Assembly (NCBI GenBank): GCA_052032335.1
Contig: JBPEWV010000018.1
Coordinates: 1 to 24,408 of the forward strand
Length of the DNA stretch: 24,408 bases
Origin: Pleionea sp052032335
GTDB taxonomy: Bacteria > Pseudomonadota > Gammaproteobacteria > Enterobacterales > Kangiellaceae
Direction: 5' to 3'
This document shows, in pieces, positions 1 to 8,178 of this stretch. The translations under genes and the position numbers were made by a program. The notes beneath the pieces were generated by a model. That model was not told where the DNA came from. It saw only the letters and a list, made by a program, of their open reading frames with translations, and did not search any database. How positions within the stretch are numbered: position 1 is the first letter of the stretch; every line of letters begins with the position of its first letter.

Positions 1-1
1 C

Positions 2-3000
2 ACGCGTCGAGATGATTTCAGAGCGCCCGATGGTATGGAGATGTTGCAATGGATTGCCGGTAGTGATGAAGCCGGTTATTTATACAGCCAACGACTCGCA
101 CAAAGTGGACCGACAGGTTCAAAGAAAACACGAGGTCCGGGTGGTCCTAACGCGAAAGATGCACTTATTTCGCTGATTGTTATCGCGGATGCTAACGGCG
201 ATACAGGCGGAAGTGACCAAACAACAACATTGAGCCGACGGGTAAATGGTGGCAATGACGATGTCGAGCAGCGGTCGGATGGATCCATGTATATGAACAG
301 TTCCGATTTGGAGTTGGTCTATGACAATGGCAATCAGATGGTGGGTTTACGATTTACTGATTTGGACATCCCACAAGACGCTGTCATAGAGAACGCTTAT
401 GTTCAATTTACCACTGACGAGACCAACAGTGGACCAACTCAGGTGACGATTCGCGCACAGGATACCAACGATGCACCGCAATTTACTACCGCCAGCAATG
501 ATTTAACTAATCGCTCGACCACCAGCGCTTCGGTTCGTTGGTCCCCTCAAGCGTGGAGTTCGGTAGGGCAAGCAGCATCGGCTCAGCGAACCCCTAATTT
601 GAGCTCTGTGATTCAAGAGGTCGTCAGTCGCAATGGATGGCGGGCAGGCAATGATATGGTGTTGTTGTTCAGTGGAACCGGAGAGCGCACCGCCGAGTCG
701 TATGAAGGATCGAGCAGCCAGGCTCCAATGCTGGTCATCGAGTACTCTGAGGCGGTACCGGATACCACTGCTCCAATCATTACGTTACAGGGCGAACCTA
801 CAATAACCATTAATGTTGGCGACAGTTTTACCGATCCGGGTGTTGTCGCCACCGATGAAACCGACGGCGATATTACGGCGCGTGTTCGTGTCGACGGCCA
901 GGTCAATAATGAAATGGAGGGCCGTTATACGCTGCGCTATTCGGTCAGTGATATGGCCGGAAATGCGGCCACTCCAGTGACTCGCACAGTTGTTGTAGAG
1001 AGTCATGGTGGCGGGGCTGGTGGTGATACCCCAACCGGAACCAACAGTATGAGGCCAGACACCCGTTTTGAATTTGGCGATCGATTATTATCTTCAAACG
1101 GACAGTACCGGTTAACTTTCCAAAGCGACGGCAATCTGGTTTTAAGAACCAGTGACGGAACCGCTATCTGGTCTTCCAGTACACACAATCAAGGTGCTGA
1201 TCGATTTGTTTTCCAGAGCGATGGCAACCTGGTTATATACGCAGGTAATAATCCACTTTGGGCATCGGGCACTAATGGTGATGCCGCGGATCGATTGGTT
1301 TTGAATAACAATGGTTCATTGGTTTTGTATCGTGGTAATACGGTGGTTTGGTTTGTTGGCAATAATCCTCCGACCGACAGTAATGACGACAATGGCGATG
1401 ATGGTTCCGGTGATACGGGAAGTGATGATTCCGGTGACGGTGGTTCCAGTGATGACGGTTCTGGAAACGACAATTCAACGGTTGGACTGAATCGATTCTC
1501 GGCGCCCATTGCTGCGGTTTATTCGCACAATGACAATCGCCCACGTGCTTTTCCCCGCGTAATCGATACCGGCTTTGGCGGCAACGGGCATTCCGAAACC
1601 TGGGACGGTCGAGTGTTCGTGATAACGCGCAGTTCAGGCTGGGTGGCTGCGGCGTTTCGTCCTGAGCGGATTCAACGTAATAACGATGGCAGCGTCAGTT
1701 TTAATCAGGGAGCCTTTGGACGAACCATCACGTTAGAAAATCGCAGTGACGCCAGTGATATGCAACACAACTGGCTTTCCGTGATCCCCGATCCTGAAGT
1801 GACCACAGAAAATCCTTACTGGTCAAACGCATCGGGTGATTACCAAGTCAACGGAACCTATCAGACCTATAAAGCAGTGGTGTATCACACCTCAAGACGA
1901 AATGGTGACAACGATCAAATGGGAATGCGCCGCGCGACTTTTATTGTTCGCGACGCGCAAACACCCGATGCACAAATTGTGCGTGCCGAATTTGACTCGG
2001 ACTTCCAGCGTTTCCGGCTGGAAAACGGTCAGGATTTTCGTTGCATCGAACCCTCGGCAACCATGGATGGACGACTGGTGGTGTGTCAGGGTCATCCCGA
2101 CAACAACGGACGTATCGATAATCTGGTCTACAGCTGGAACCAAAATTCCGCAGTAACCGACGGATGGAAACATCCCAAATCGTTGTCCGATATGTTTTTT
2201 GACGACCGTGATCAGGACGTTGACGGTGTGCCGTTTTATGTACGCTTTCCTATCGCAAAAAATCCTATTCTGGATGCGACTGGTAATGACTACAACCGAG
2301 GCGAATTGATCAAAGGTGCTTATCCCTGGATCAGTCACGATGGCTCTGAGTTATTTTATCAGGCGTCCCGGGATGGCGTCAGTGGTCGTCGCACCGGTAC
2401 CAGCGTGGTAGGTCGATGGACCGGTTGGATCGTTCGTCACATTGACGGACCCATCAATCGCAATCGACACGAAACCGATGAATGGGTCACAGAAGGCAAA
2501 AGACTGTTTATATCGTCGCCCGGTGCCTTCAGCACCATGTGGTCGCCCTACAAAAACGTTGATGATCTGAAAATTCCCTACTCTGTACGCGGACCCAGTT
2601 ACCCAATTTTTGGATCCAATTCGCGAGATTACAGTGAGGTGCATTTTGATGATTATCTGGATGGTAATTATGTGTTGTACCTCGGCATGAACGAACAGTT
2701 GAATCGCGAAGGAACGTTTCAAACCACGCGAACCAACGACACGTCCGGCAACTTCAATAACGGCACTTTAGTGGGCGCGCAGTTTCCATTGGAATTTAAT
2801 AATCGCGATGAAATTGTCGGACGTTACGGTCAGGCGATCTATTTCAACAGCGGCGATTACATTAACGTGTCGCGTAACCAAGGTTGGGATTCTTTTGTCG
2901 ATGGCATTACCGTCGACTTTTTTGTCCAAAAACGATCGGGCAGTGGCACCATACGTTTATTCCGAATGCAAAATGGTGTTGATGTTTTTCTAAGAAACGG

Positions 3001-4636
3001 GACATCACTCAGTGCTGCCATTGAAGACACCAACGGTGTTCGGTTTCAACTTGACGGGCGGGCGATAGAAAACAATCGTTGGGTTCATGTGGCATTTAGT
3101 TTCGACCAATCGAGTAAAGAAATGCGCTTGTATCTCGATGGCCAACGAGTGGCACGGCGCGTATTGAATAACTTCGGTCAGCTAAGAACCGATGGCAATG
3201 TCCGTATTGGTCCACAAGATTCGTCGGCTTTATTGTTGATGGATGAAGTGAAAGTGTCCAATATTGTTCGCCAGCCGTTTGAACTCGGCCATAATGCCAA
3301 CGTCATTTTGAATCAACCGGCCAGTGTTGAGTTGTTGGAAAAAATCCCTTCCCATCTGCGAAATCTTCGATTCAGTACGACCAATGTGTCGGGGTTTAGC
3401 GATCAAGCCGTGGCACTCGGAGAGCGACTGTTTTCAGATGTTATTCTTTCTAAAAATCAGACTACTTCGTGTGCGACTTGCCACAATCCAGAGTTGCAAT
3501 TTACTGATGGACTGGCGATCGCAAAAAGTAACGAACCGACTGATGCGGGCTTTCGCAATACGCCAACGATTTTGAATCGTTTGTTTTCCAGTTTTCAAAC
3601 CTGGGATGGTGCGGCTACAAGTTTGGACACTCAAGCCGTTGATCCGATTACCGCGGAACACGAAATGAATCTGCCGATAGATGAAGCCGTTGCGCGTTTG
3701 CAGAACGACGTCAGTTACGTCAATGAGTTCGAGCAGGTGTTCGGCACGGGGCCCAGTGAGCAAACCATTGCTCAAGCATTGGCAGCGTTTCAGGTTATTC
3801 AATTTTCGCCACGAACACGGGTCGACGATTATATTGCCGGAAATAGAAATGCTTTGAATGCGTCAGAAGTGAGAGGCTTTGACCTTTTTAACAACAAAGC
3901 GCGATGCAGCGGATGCCATGCCGGTGCCAATTTTACCGATGAATCGTTTCGTAATAACGGATTGGTCAATAATGATGATTCGGGGCGCGCCGAAATTACC
4001 GGCCGAGAGCGTGACCACCAGTTATTCAAAGTGCCAACGCTGCGCCACATTGCCACCACAGCTCCTTATATGCACGATGGCAGTATTGCCACACTGCGCG
4101 AAGTAATTGATGCCTATGATCGCGGGGCCGTCGATGTTGTAACCAGAGATACCGATATTCGCCCATTGGAATTAACTGAAACTGAAAAAAGTGACCTGGT
4201 CAATTTTTTAATGGCGTTATCGTCTTCTGGAGGTGACGGAGATACTGGAAACGGAGATGAGACAGGAAACGAAAATAACGGCGACGCACCCGATGATGCC
4301 GTCACCGAAAGCAACTCGTTGCTACAAAGACAAGCGCTCAATCGCGGTCAGCAAATTACTTCAACCACCAATGGCTATCGGCTAACTTTTCAGTCCGATG
4401 GTAATTTGGTGTTGTATGACGCAAATAATAACCCTCTTTGGGCAACCGCGACTCATGGTACGGGTGCGGATCGATTGATCCTGCAGGGCGATGGCAATTT
4501 GGTGTTGTATGCCGACGCCACCGCGTTGTGGTCAAGTGGTACGCAAGGAACTTCAGTTGACCGATTAACGTTGAACAGCGACGCAAGCCTGGTGTTGTAT
4601 CAAGGCAATGAGTCGTATCAAGTTATCAATCAATAG
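2..4636 (+). CDS. Giant multidomain lectin / LamG / di-heme cytochrome c peroxidase fusion (5'-partial)
   Basis: The reading frame is open to the window edge, so the true start and export signal lie upstream; 1544 residues are visible, and the first ATG in frame (nt 35) is probably internal. Modules by nt: about 1-210 unassigned; 215-755 beta-sandwich module with AYVQF and a GTGER motif; 760-1000 DUF5011-like Ig-fold (DTTAPIITL, FTDPGV, YSVSDMAGN); 1055-1365 bulb-type lectin with QSDGNLVIY; 1366-1485 Asp/Ser/Gly linker; 1486-2690 unassigned; 2695-3310 LamG-like (WVHVAFSF, LYLDG, DEVKVSN); 3330-4220 di-heme CCP/MauG domain; 4225-4325 acidic linker; 4326-4620 second lectin block. Heme motifs are CATCH (3470-3484) and CSGCH (3905-3919). 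PYMHDG (Met codon 4070-4072) supplies the expected methionine ligand, and the family WDG...HEM segment is present. Inference: an exported, carbohydrate-anchored peroxidase or MauG-like oxidase. The fold calls are fairly secure; substrate and physiological role are unknown. Confidence 0.85.
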   Translation, partial: TRRDDFRAPDGMEMLQWIAGSDEAGYLYSQRLAQSGPTGSKKTRGPGGPNAKDALISLIVIADANGDTGGSDQTTTLSRRVNGGNDDVEQRSDGSMYMNSSDLELVYDNGNQMVGLRFTDLDIPQDAVIENAYVQFTTDETNSGPTQVTIRAQDTNDAPQFTTASNDLTNRSTTSASVRWSPQAWSSVGQAASAQRTPNLSSVIQEVVSRNGWRAGNDMVLLFSGTGERTAESYEGSSSQAPMLVIEYSEAVPDTTAPIITLQGEPTITINVGDSFTDPGVVATDETDGDITARVRVDGQVNNEMEGRYTLRYSVSDMAGNAATPVTRTVVVESHGGGAGGDTPTGTNSMRPDTRFEFGDRLLSSNGQYRLTFQSDGNLVLRTSDGTAIWSSSTHNQGADRFVFQSDGNLVIYAGNNPLWASGTNGDAADRLVLNNNGSLVLYRGNTVVWFVGNNPPTDSNDDNGDDGSGDTGSDDSGDGGSSDDGSGNDNSTVGLNRFSAPIAAVYSHNDNRPRAFPRVIDTGFGGNGHSETWDGRVFVITRSSGWVAAAFRPERIQRNNDGSVSFNQGAFGRTITLENRSDASDMQHNWLSVIPDPEVTTENPYWSNASGDYQVNGTYQTYKAVVYHTSRRNGDNDQMGMRRATFIVRDAQTPDAQIVRAEFDSDFQRFRLENGQDFRCIEPSATMDGRLVVCQGHPDNNGRIDNLVYSWNQNSAVTDGWKHPKSLSDMFFDDRDQDVDGVPFYVRFPIAKNPILDATGNDYNRGELIKGAYPWISHDGSELFYQASRDGVSGRRTGTSVVGRWTGWIVRHIDGPINRNRHETDEWVTEGKRLFISSPGAFSTMWSPYKNVDDLKIPYSVRGPSYPIFGSNSRDYSEVHFDDYLDGNYVLYLGMNEQLNREGTFQTTRTNDTSGNFNNGTLVGAQFPLEFNNRDEIVGRYGQAIYFNSGDYINVSRNQGWDSFVDGITVDFFVQKRSGSGTIRLFRMQNGVDVFLRNGTSLSAAIEDTNGVRFQLDGRAIENNRWVHVAFSFDQSSKEMRLYLDGQRVARRVLNNFGQLRTDGNVRIGPQDSSALLLMDEVKVSNIVRQPFELGHNANVILNQPASVELLEKIPSHLRNLRFSTTNVSGFSDQAVALGERLFSDVILSKNQTTSCATCHNPELQFTDGLAIAKSNEPTDAGFRNTPTILNRLFSSFQTWDGAATSLDTQAVDPITAEHEMNLPIDEAVARLQNDVSYVNEFEQVFGTGPSEQTIAQALAAFQVIQFSPRTRVDDYIAGNRNALNASEVRGFDLFNNKARCSGCHAGANFTDESFRNNGLVNNDDSGRAEITGRERDHQLFKVPTLRHIATTAPYMHDGSIATLREVIDAYDRGAVDVVTRDTDIRPLELTETEKSDLVNFLMALSSSGGDGDTGNGDETGNENNGDAPDDAVTESNSLLQRQALNRGQQITSTTNGYRLTFQSDGNLVLYDANNNPLWATATHGTGADRLILQGDGNLVLYADATALWSSGTQGTSVDRLTLNSDASLVLYQGNESYQVINQ

Positions 4637-4651
4637 TGGAGTGAGAACCGA

Positions 4652-5500
4652 ATGCTTTCGAAAATTACAGGAGTGATATTGATGGCTGGAACGTTATCTT
4701 ACGCAAACTCGGCCTGGACCCACGGTTCGGCGCACGCAAGAATTGAGCAAATTAATGAAAAGCTTAAGAGCACGCACGATCGGGCTTCGGTACTGGTGAT
4801 GCGCGGTCAGGTCTATGCCGACTCGCAGCATTGGTCACAAGCAATGAATGACTTTAAGCAAGTATTGCTGATGGATAAGAATAATCTTGAAGCAAAATAC
4901 TGGCTTGGCATTGCTTATTTGAATACGGCGAAATATGAGTCGGCGAAAAAATTCTTAGCCGAGTATTTGGCGCATCGGCCAAAAGCCGCCAGTGCGTTGA
5001 TAGCTTATGCGCGCGTGCTGGTCAAACTGAATGACTTTGCAGCAGCAGAAGTTGCTTACGATAATGCGATTGAAAACAGCCGTGTCAAGTCACCTGAACT
5101 CTACATCGAACGTGCAGAGGTGTTGTCTAAAGTCGGTGATGTGCCAACCGAACGAATAGAACAGGGCTTAACCGCAGGAATTTACGAGTTGGGAAATATC
5201 GTTTCGCTTATTGATGCTTTAATCGAGGTGAATTACAAGGGACAAAATTATGATCGAGCGCTTTACTGGATGGACAAGCAACCCGGTGTGTATCGTGACA
5301 GTCCTGCCTGGTTCGCACAGCGGGCCAGTATTTTTGAAGCCAAAGGCGACTGGGATGCTGCAGAGCAAATGTACGTAACACTTTTGTCCTCCATTGAGCG
5401 GTTGCCGCTCCATCGTAAAAACACCTACGCGATCAAAAAACTTCAACAAGAGGCGACTTTAAAGTTGAATCGACTGGAGTTAGGACACTTAGAAAATTAG
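4652..5500 (+). CDS. Exported TPR-repeat protein
   Basis: This 282-residue protein begins with a Sec-type signal peptide: a Lys near the N-terminus, a hydrophobic stretch ITGVILMAGTL and a likely cleavage site near YANSA (about residue 21). The rest is helical and TPR-like. Clear repeat signatures are RASVLVMRGQVYADSQHW (about 45-65), LEAKYWLGIAYLNTAKYESA (about 80-100), a further unit near 110-135, and WFAQRASIFEAKGDWDAAEQMY (about 220-245). The start follows the large lectin-peroxidase gene by 15 bases, with a GGAG/GTGAG ribosome-binding site at about 4638-4644, so the two are very likely co-transcribed. TPR proteins normally act as scaffolds for protein complexes. A periplasmic or outer-membrane-facing partner for the upstream heme-lectin protein is the simplest inference. 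No enzymatic motif is visible. Confidence 0.85.
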   Translation: MLSKITGVILMAGTLSYANSAWTHGSAHARIEQINEKLKSTHDRASVLVMRGQVYADSQHWSQAMNDFKQVLLMDKNNLEAKYWLGIAYLNTAKYESAKKFLAEYLAHRPKAASALIAYARVLVKLNDFAAAEVAYDNAIENSRVKSPELYIERAEVLSKVGDVPTERIEQGLTAGIYELGNIVSLIDALIEVNYKGQNYDRALYWMDKQPGVYRDSPAWFAQRASIFEAKGDWDAAEQMYVTLLSSIERLPLHRKNTYAIKKLQQEATLKLNRLELGHLEN

Positions 5501-5547
5501 ATCCAGAAGATGATAAAGGCCAGTATTAATCGGTAGCACTAAAATGG

Positions 5548-5841
5548 ATGAGTCATGTGAGTGTTGATAATTTTTCGAATAAAAAGAGTCAAATGGAAAA
5601 TTACTTATTGAGTGACCAAACAGTTATCCCGTTCCATTCGCAAGCTTCGCAACAAAGAAAGGTTAATAAAGTGACGAGTGGACAATCAGATGAAGAAGAG
5701 TTAATTGCTTTGTTGGATCGCTCGGTCGATCGGGCTGCTATTTTTGAGAATTTAATCGAGTCATCAATTATGGCGAAACGAACTGACCGAGCTTGGTACT
5801 GGATGAGGCAAATGTCGTTGCATCTGCCCAAAATGTTATAG
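5548..5841 (+). CDS. Small hypothetical protein after the TPR gene
   Basis: A 97-residue frame with no recognised domain, signal peptide or membrane segment. The N-terminal half is polar and Ser/Gln/Lys-rich; the C-terminal half is helical (EEELIALLDRSVDRAAIF, then RTDRAWYWMRQM). The RAWYWM segment resembles RALYWM in the upstream TPR protein, so it may be a degenerate piece of the same repeat family. It lies 47 bases after the TPR gene in the same direction, and its TAG (5839-5841) abuts the panC stop on the other strand. No strong ribosome-binding site precedes the ATG at 5548; an in-frame ATG at 5593 is an alternative start. It may be a real third gene of the unit or a chance frame. If it is not a gene, 5501-5835 is a 335-base spacer. 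Confidence 0.45.
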   Translation: MSHVSVDNFSNKKSQMENYLLSDQTVIPFHSQASQQRKVNKVTSGQSDEEELIALLDRSVDRAAIFENLIESSIMAKRTDRAWYWMRQMSLHLPKML

Positions 5842-6687
5842 TGACACTTCCTGATTGTCGATTAGTCTTGGTTGCCCTAGCCAGGCGGCGGCCGCGATTA
5901 ACAAGTTTTTGTCACTTGCATTGGCGGGTTCAAGATCGTCTCGACGCACAATTTCAAAGTAGTCCACTTTAAAGCCATCGTTACTTAATTGCTGCCTGGC
6001 GTGTTTTGCCAGACCCAAATAGTTATTGTCACCGGCCTCGATTTGTTTTTGCGTGGCGACGATGGTGGCTCTTAAGTGAGACGCTTGATCTTTCTCCTGT
6101 TGCGTCAGATAACCATTGCGCGAACTCATCGCCAATCCGTTGGGCTCGCGCACTATGTCGCCTCCAATAATATCGATTGGCATGCACAAATCACTGACCA
6201 TTCGTTTGATGACCATGAGTTGTTGATAATCCTTTTTACCAAACACGGCTACGTCTGGCTGCACAATATTCAAAAGCATGTTGACCACCGTTGTAACGCC
6301 GAGAAAGTGTCCGGGGCGGCTGGCGCCACATAATTTATCGGTCAATGCGTCGATCGCTGCTACTTTGGTGTGTTGTTCTTTGCCTCTTGGGTAAATATTG
6401 TTCGTGTCGGGTAAGAATAAAAAATCTGTGTGCAACGATTCGAGCTTTTGTTTGTCGTCATCAAAGGTTCTTGGGTAAGCATCGAAATCTTCATTTGGGC
6501 CAAACTGCAACGGGTTGACAAAGATACTGGCGACAACGCAATCGCATTGCTGTTTAGCCAGAGACACGAGGCTCATATGTCCTTGATGCAAGTTGCCCAT
6601 GGTCGGTACAAAACCAATGGTTTTACCCTGGCGCTTTAACTGCAAAATTTGATTTTGAATGTCGACTTTGTCTTTGATGATGTGCAT
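5836..6687 (-). CDS. panC: Pantothenate synthetase
   Basis: Joins pantoate and beta-alanine using ATP, through a pantoyl-adenylate, to make pantothenate for coenzyme A; cytoplasmic. The 283-residue length is normal for PanC. The nucleotidylyl-transferase signature FVPTMGNLHQGHMSL (about 26-40) contains the HIGH-like histidines H34 and H37. Downstream are the family segments IFVNPLQFGPNEDF, FGKKDYQQL and the KMSKS-like AMSSRNGYL. It is the last gene of the minus-strand pantothenate/folate run and starts 14 bases after panB. The product order pantoate then pantothenate matches gene order panB-panC. No panD follows: the 3' end meets a convergent small ORF with a 6-base overlap that includes both stops, and no terminator is visible there. 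Confidence 0.98.
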   Translation of the reverse strand: MHIIKDKVDIQNQILQLKRQGKTIGFVPTMGNLHQGHMSLVSLAKQQCDCVVASIFVNPLQFGPNEDFDAYPRTFDDDKQKLESLHTDFLFLPDTNNIYPRGKEQHTKVAAIDALTDKLCGASRPGHFLGVTTVVNMLLNIVQPDVAVFGKKDYQQLMVIKRMVSDLCMPIDIIGGDIVREPNGLAMSSRNGYLTQQEKDQASHLRATIVATQKQIEAGDNNYLGLAKHARQQLSNDGFKVDYFEIVRRDDLEPANASDKNLLIAAAAWLGQPRLIDNQEVSL

Positions 6688-6701
6688 AAAATTTCTGTCG
6701 G

Positions 6702-7499
6702 TTACTTAAAGGTGTGTTCCTGACCCGGAAAGTTGCGCTGTTTCACTTCGCTAACGTAGAGTTCAATCGCCGCCTTAATGTCGCCGTGAACTTCGGCCAT
6801 AAAGTTTTTTACGAATTTGGGTTTAAACTTAGTGTTCAAGCCCAACATATCGTGCAATACCAACACTTGGGCATCGCAGTCAGCTCCGGCACCAATCCCA
6901 ATAGTTGGGATCGTTAACGCTTCGGTGACCTGTTTCGCCAGACCCGAAGGGACGCATTCAAGAACCAAGAGACTCGCGCCAGCTTTCTCTACAGCTTTGG
7001 CGTCTTGCAATAATTTTAGCGCGGTCGACTCATCGCGTCCCTGAACTTTAAAACCACCTAAAGCGTCAACCGATTGTGGCGTTAACCCAAGGTGCGCGCA
7101 CACGGGAATGCCACGTTCGGTCAGGCCTTCAATGGTGTCGGTTAACCAGCTGCCGCCTTCGAGTTTGACCATGTTTGCGCCGCTTTGCATCAGTAACGTG
7201 GCATTGTGGTAAGTTTGTTCTGGTGTTGCGTAACTCATGTATGGCAGGTCACCAATAATTAATGCTCGCTTGACACCGCGTTTTACCGCTTCAACGTGGT
7301 AACACATATCGTCCATTGTCACCGGAACGGTTGAGTCATTGCCTTGAATCACCATGCCTAATGAGTCGCCCACCAAAATAGCTTCGACACCGGCTTCATC
7401 CATTAGCGCTGCAAATGTGGCATCGTAAGCGGTTAACACGGCGAAGGGCTCGTTCTTGTGTTTTAACTCTTTTAAGGTGTGAAGCGTAATGTTTTTCAT
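6702..7499 (-). CDS. panB: 3-methyl-2-oxobutanoate hydroxymethyltransferase (ketopantoate hydroxymethyltransferase)
   Basis: Transfers a one-carbon unit from 5,10-methylenetetrahydrofolate to alpha-ketoisovalerate, giving ketopantoate, the first committed step of pantothenate synthesis. The 265-residue protein is full length. Family motifs run in order: LVGDSLGMVIQG (metal-binding Asp), IIGDLPYMSY (second metal-binding Asp), MVKLEGG, CAHLGLTPQSV, LLVLECVPSGLA with the conserved Glu, and IGIGAG. It begins 25 bases after the deoxynucleoside kinase gene and ends 14 bases before panC, consistent with one operon. Its folate cofactor links it to folK upstream in the same run. The ribosome-binding site is weak (AAAAGAC region), and no promoter was identified directly before it. 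Confidence 0.98.
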   Translation of the reverse strand: MKNITLHTLKELKHKNEPFAVLTAYDATFAALMDEAGVEAILVGDSLGMVIQGNDSTVPVTMDDMCYHVEAVKRGVKRALIIGDLPYMSYATPEQTYHNATLLMQSGANMVKLEGGSWLTDTIEGLTERGIPVCAHLGLTPQSVDALGGFKVQGRDESTALKLLQDAKAVEKAGASLLVLECVPSGLAKQVTEALTIPTIGIGAGADCDAQVLVLHDMLGLNTKFKPKFVKNFMAEVHGDIKAAIELYVSEVKQRNFPGQEHTFK

Positions 7500-7524
7500 A
7501 AAGTCTTTTGCCCGTTATTTAAAG

Positions 7525-8178
7525 TTACAACAATGCCGGTTTAGGATTGAAGTAATGACGTCCTGAGTGCGTTTCATTAATTCGTTCGAGCAATTGTTGG
7601 TAATCAGATTGATTTGCAATGAGATCAATGTCGGTTGTGTTGACGATGAGTAACGGAGAGCCCTGATAATAATGAAAAAACTCCATGTAAGCATCACAAA
7701 TTTTTTGCAGGTAATCTTTTTGAATGGTCGATTCGAATGCGTTGGCGTTTTTGTTGATACGCTCCATTAAAGTGTCGACCGGCGCTTGCAAATATATGAC
7801 CAAGTCGGCTGGCGGTGTATCAATGGTCAGATTGTCGTAAACCTGATTGTATAAAGCCAGTTCGTCGTTATCCAATGTCAGCTGTGCAAACAAACGATCT
7901 TTGTCCATTAAAAAATCAGACACGTAAGTCGACTTAAACATGTCCGATTGTTTTAATTCTTTTAATTGCTGAACTCGTTGAAATAAAAAGAACAATTGAG
8001 TGGGTAAAGCACCACTGCGGGGATCTTGATAAAAGCGCGGCAAAAATGGATTTTCTTCGGCATGTTCGAGCAAAAGTTCGGCTTGAAAGTGTTCCGACAA
8101 CTTTCGGGCGAGAGAGGTTTTGCCAACACCGATTGGCCCCTCAACGGCAATGAGTTTTTGTGGGTTAGTGTCACTCAC
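7525..8178 (-). CDS. Deoxynucleoside kinase family protein (dNTP salvage)
   Basis: A 217-residue P-loop kinase of the deoxyadenosine/deoxycytidine/deoxyguanosine kinase family. Walker A is GPIGVGKTS (residues 14-22), followed by HAEENPFLPRFYQD, which carries the conserved Glu-rich nucleoside-contact region. FLFQRVQQLK, then SDFLMDKDRLFA, correspond to the substrate-binding and lid regions, and ADLVIYLQAPVDTLMERI matches the family's conserved beta-strand and arginine helix. It phosphorylates deoxynucleosides to monophosphates; which base it prefers cannot be read from the sequence. The start codon overlaps the folK stop in ATGA, so translation is probably coupled. A kinase of this family between folK and panB is a known arrangement in several gammaproteobacteria. 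Confidence 0.9.
   Translation of the reverse strand: MSDTNPQKLIAVEGPIGVGKTSLARKLSEHFQAELLLEHAEENPFLPRFYQDPRSGALPTQLFFLFQRVQQLKELKQSDMFKSTYVSDFLMDKDRLFAQLTLDNDELALYNQVYDNLTIDTPPADLVIYLQAPVDTLMERINKNANAFESTIQKDYLQKICDAYMEFFHYYQGSPLLIVNTTDIDLIANQSDYQQLLERINETHSGRHYFNPKPALL

Noticed and set aside
1892..2338. Long minus-strand frame opposite the lectin-peroxidase gene
   Set aside because: It lies fully inside a strong coding frame, has no ribosome-binding site or recognisable domain, and is a shadow frame.
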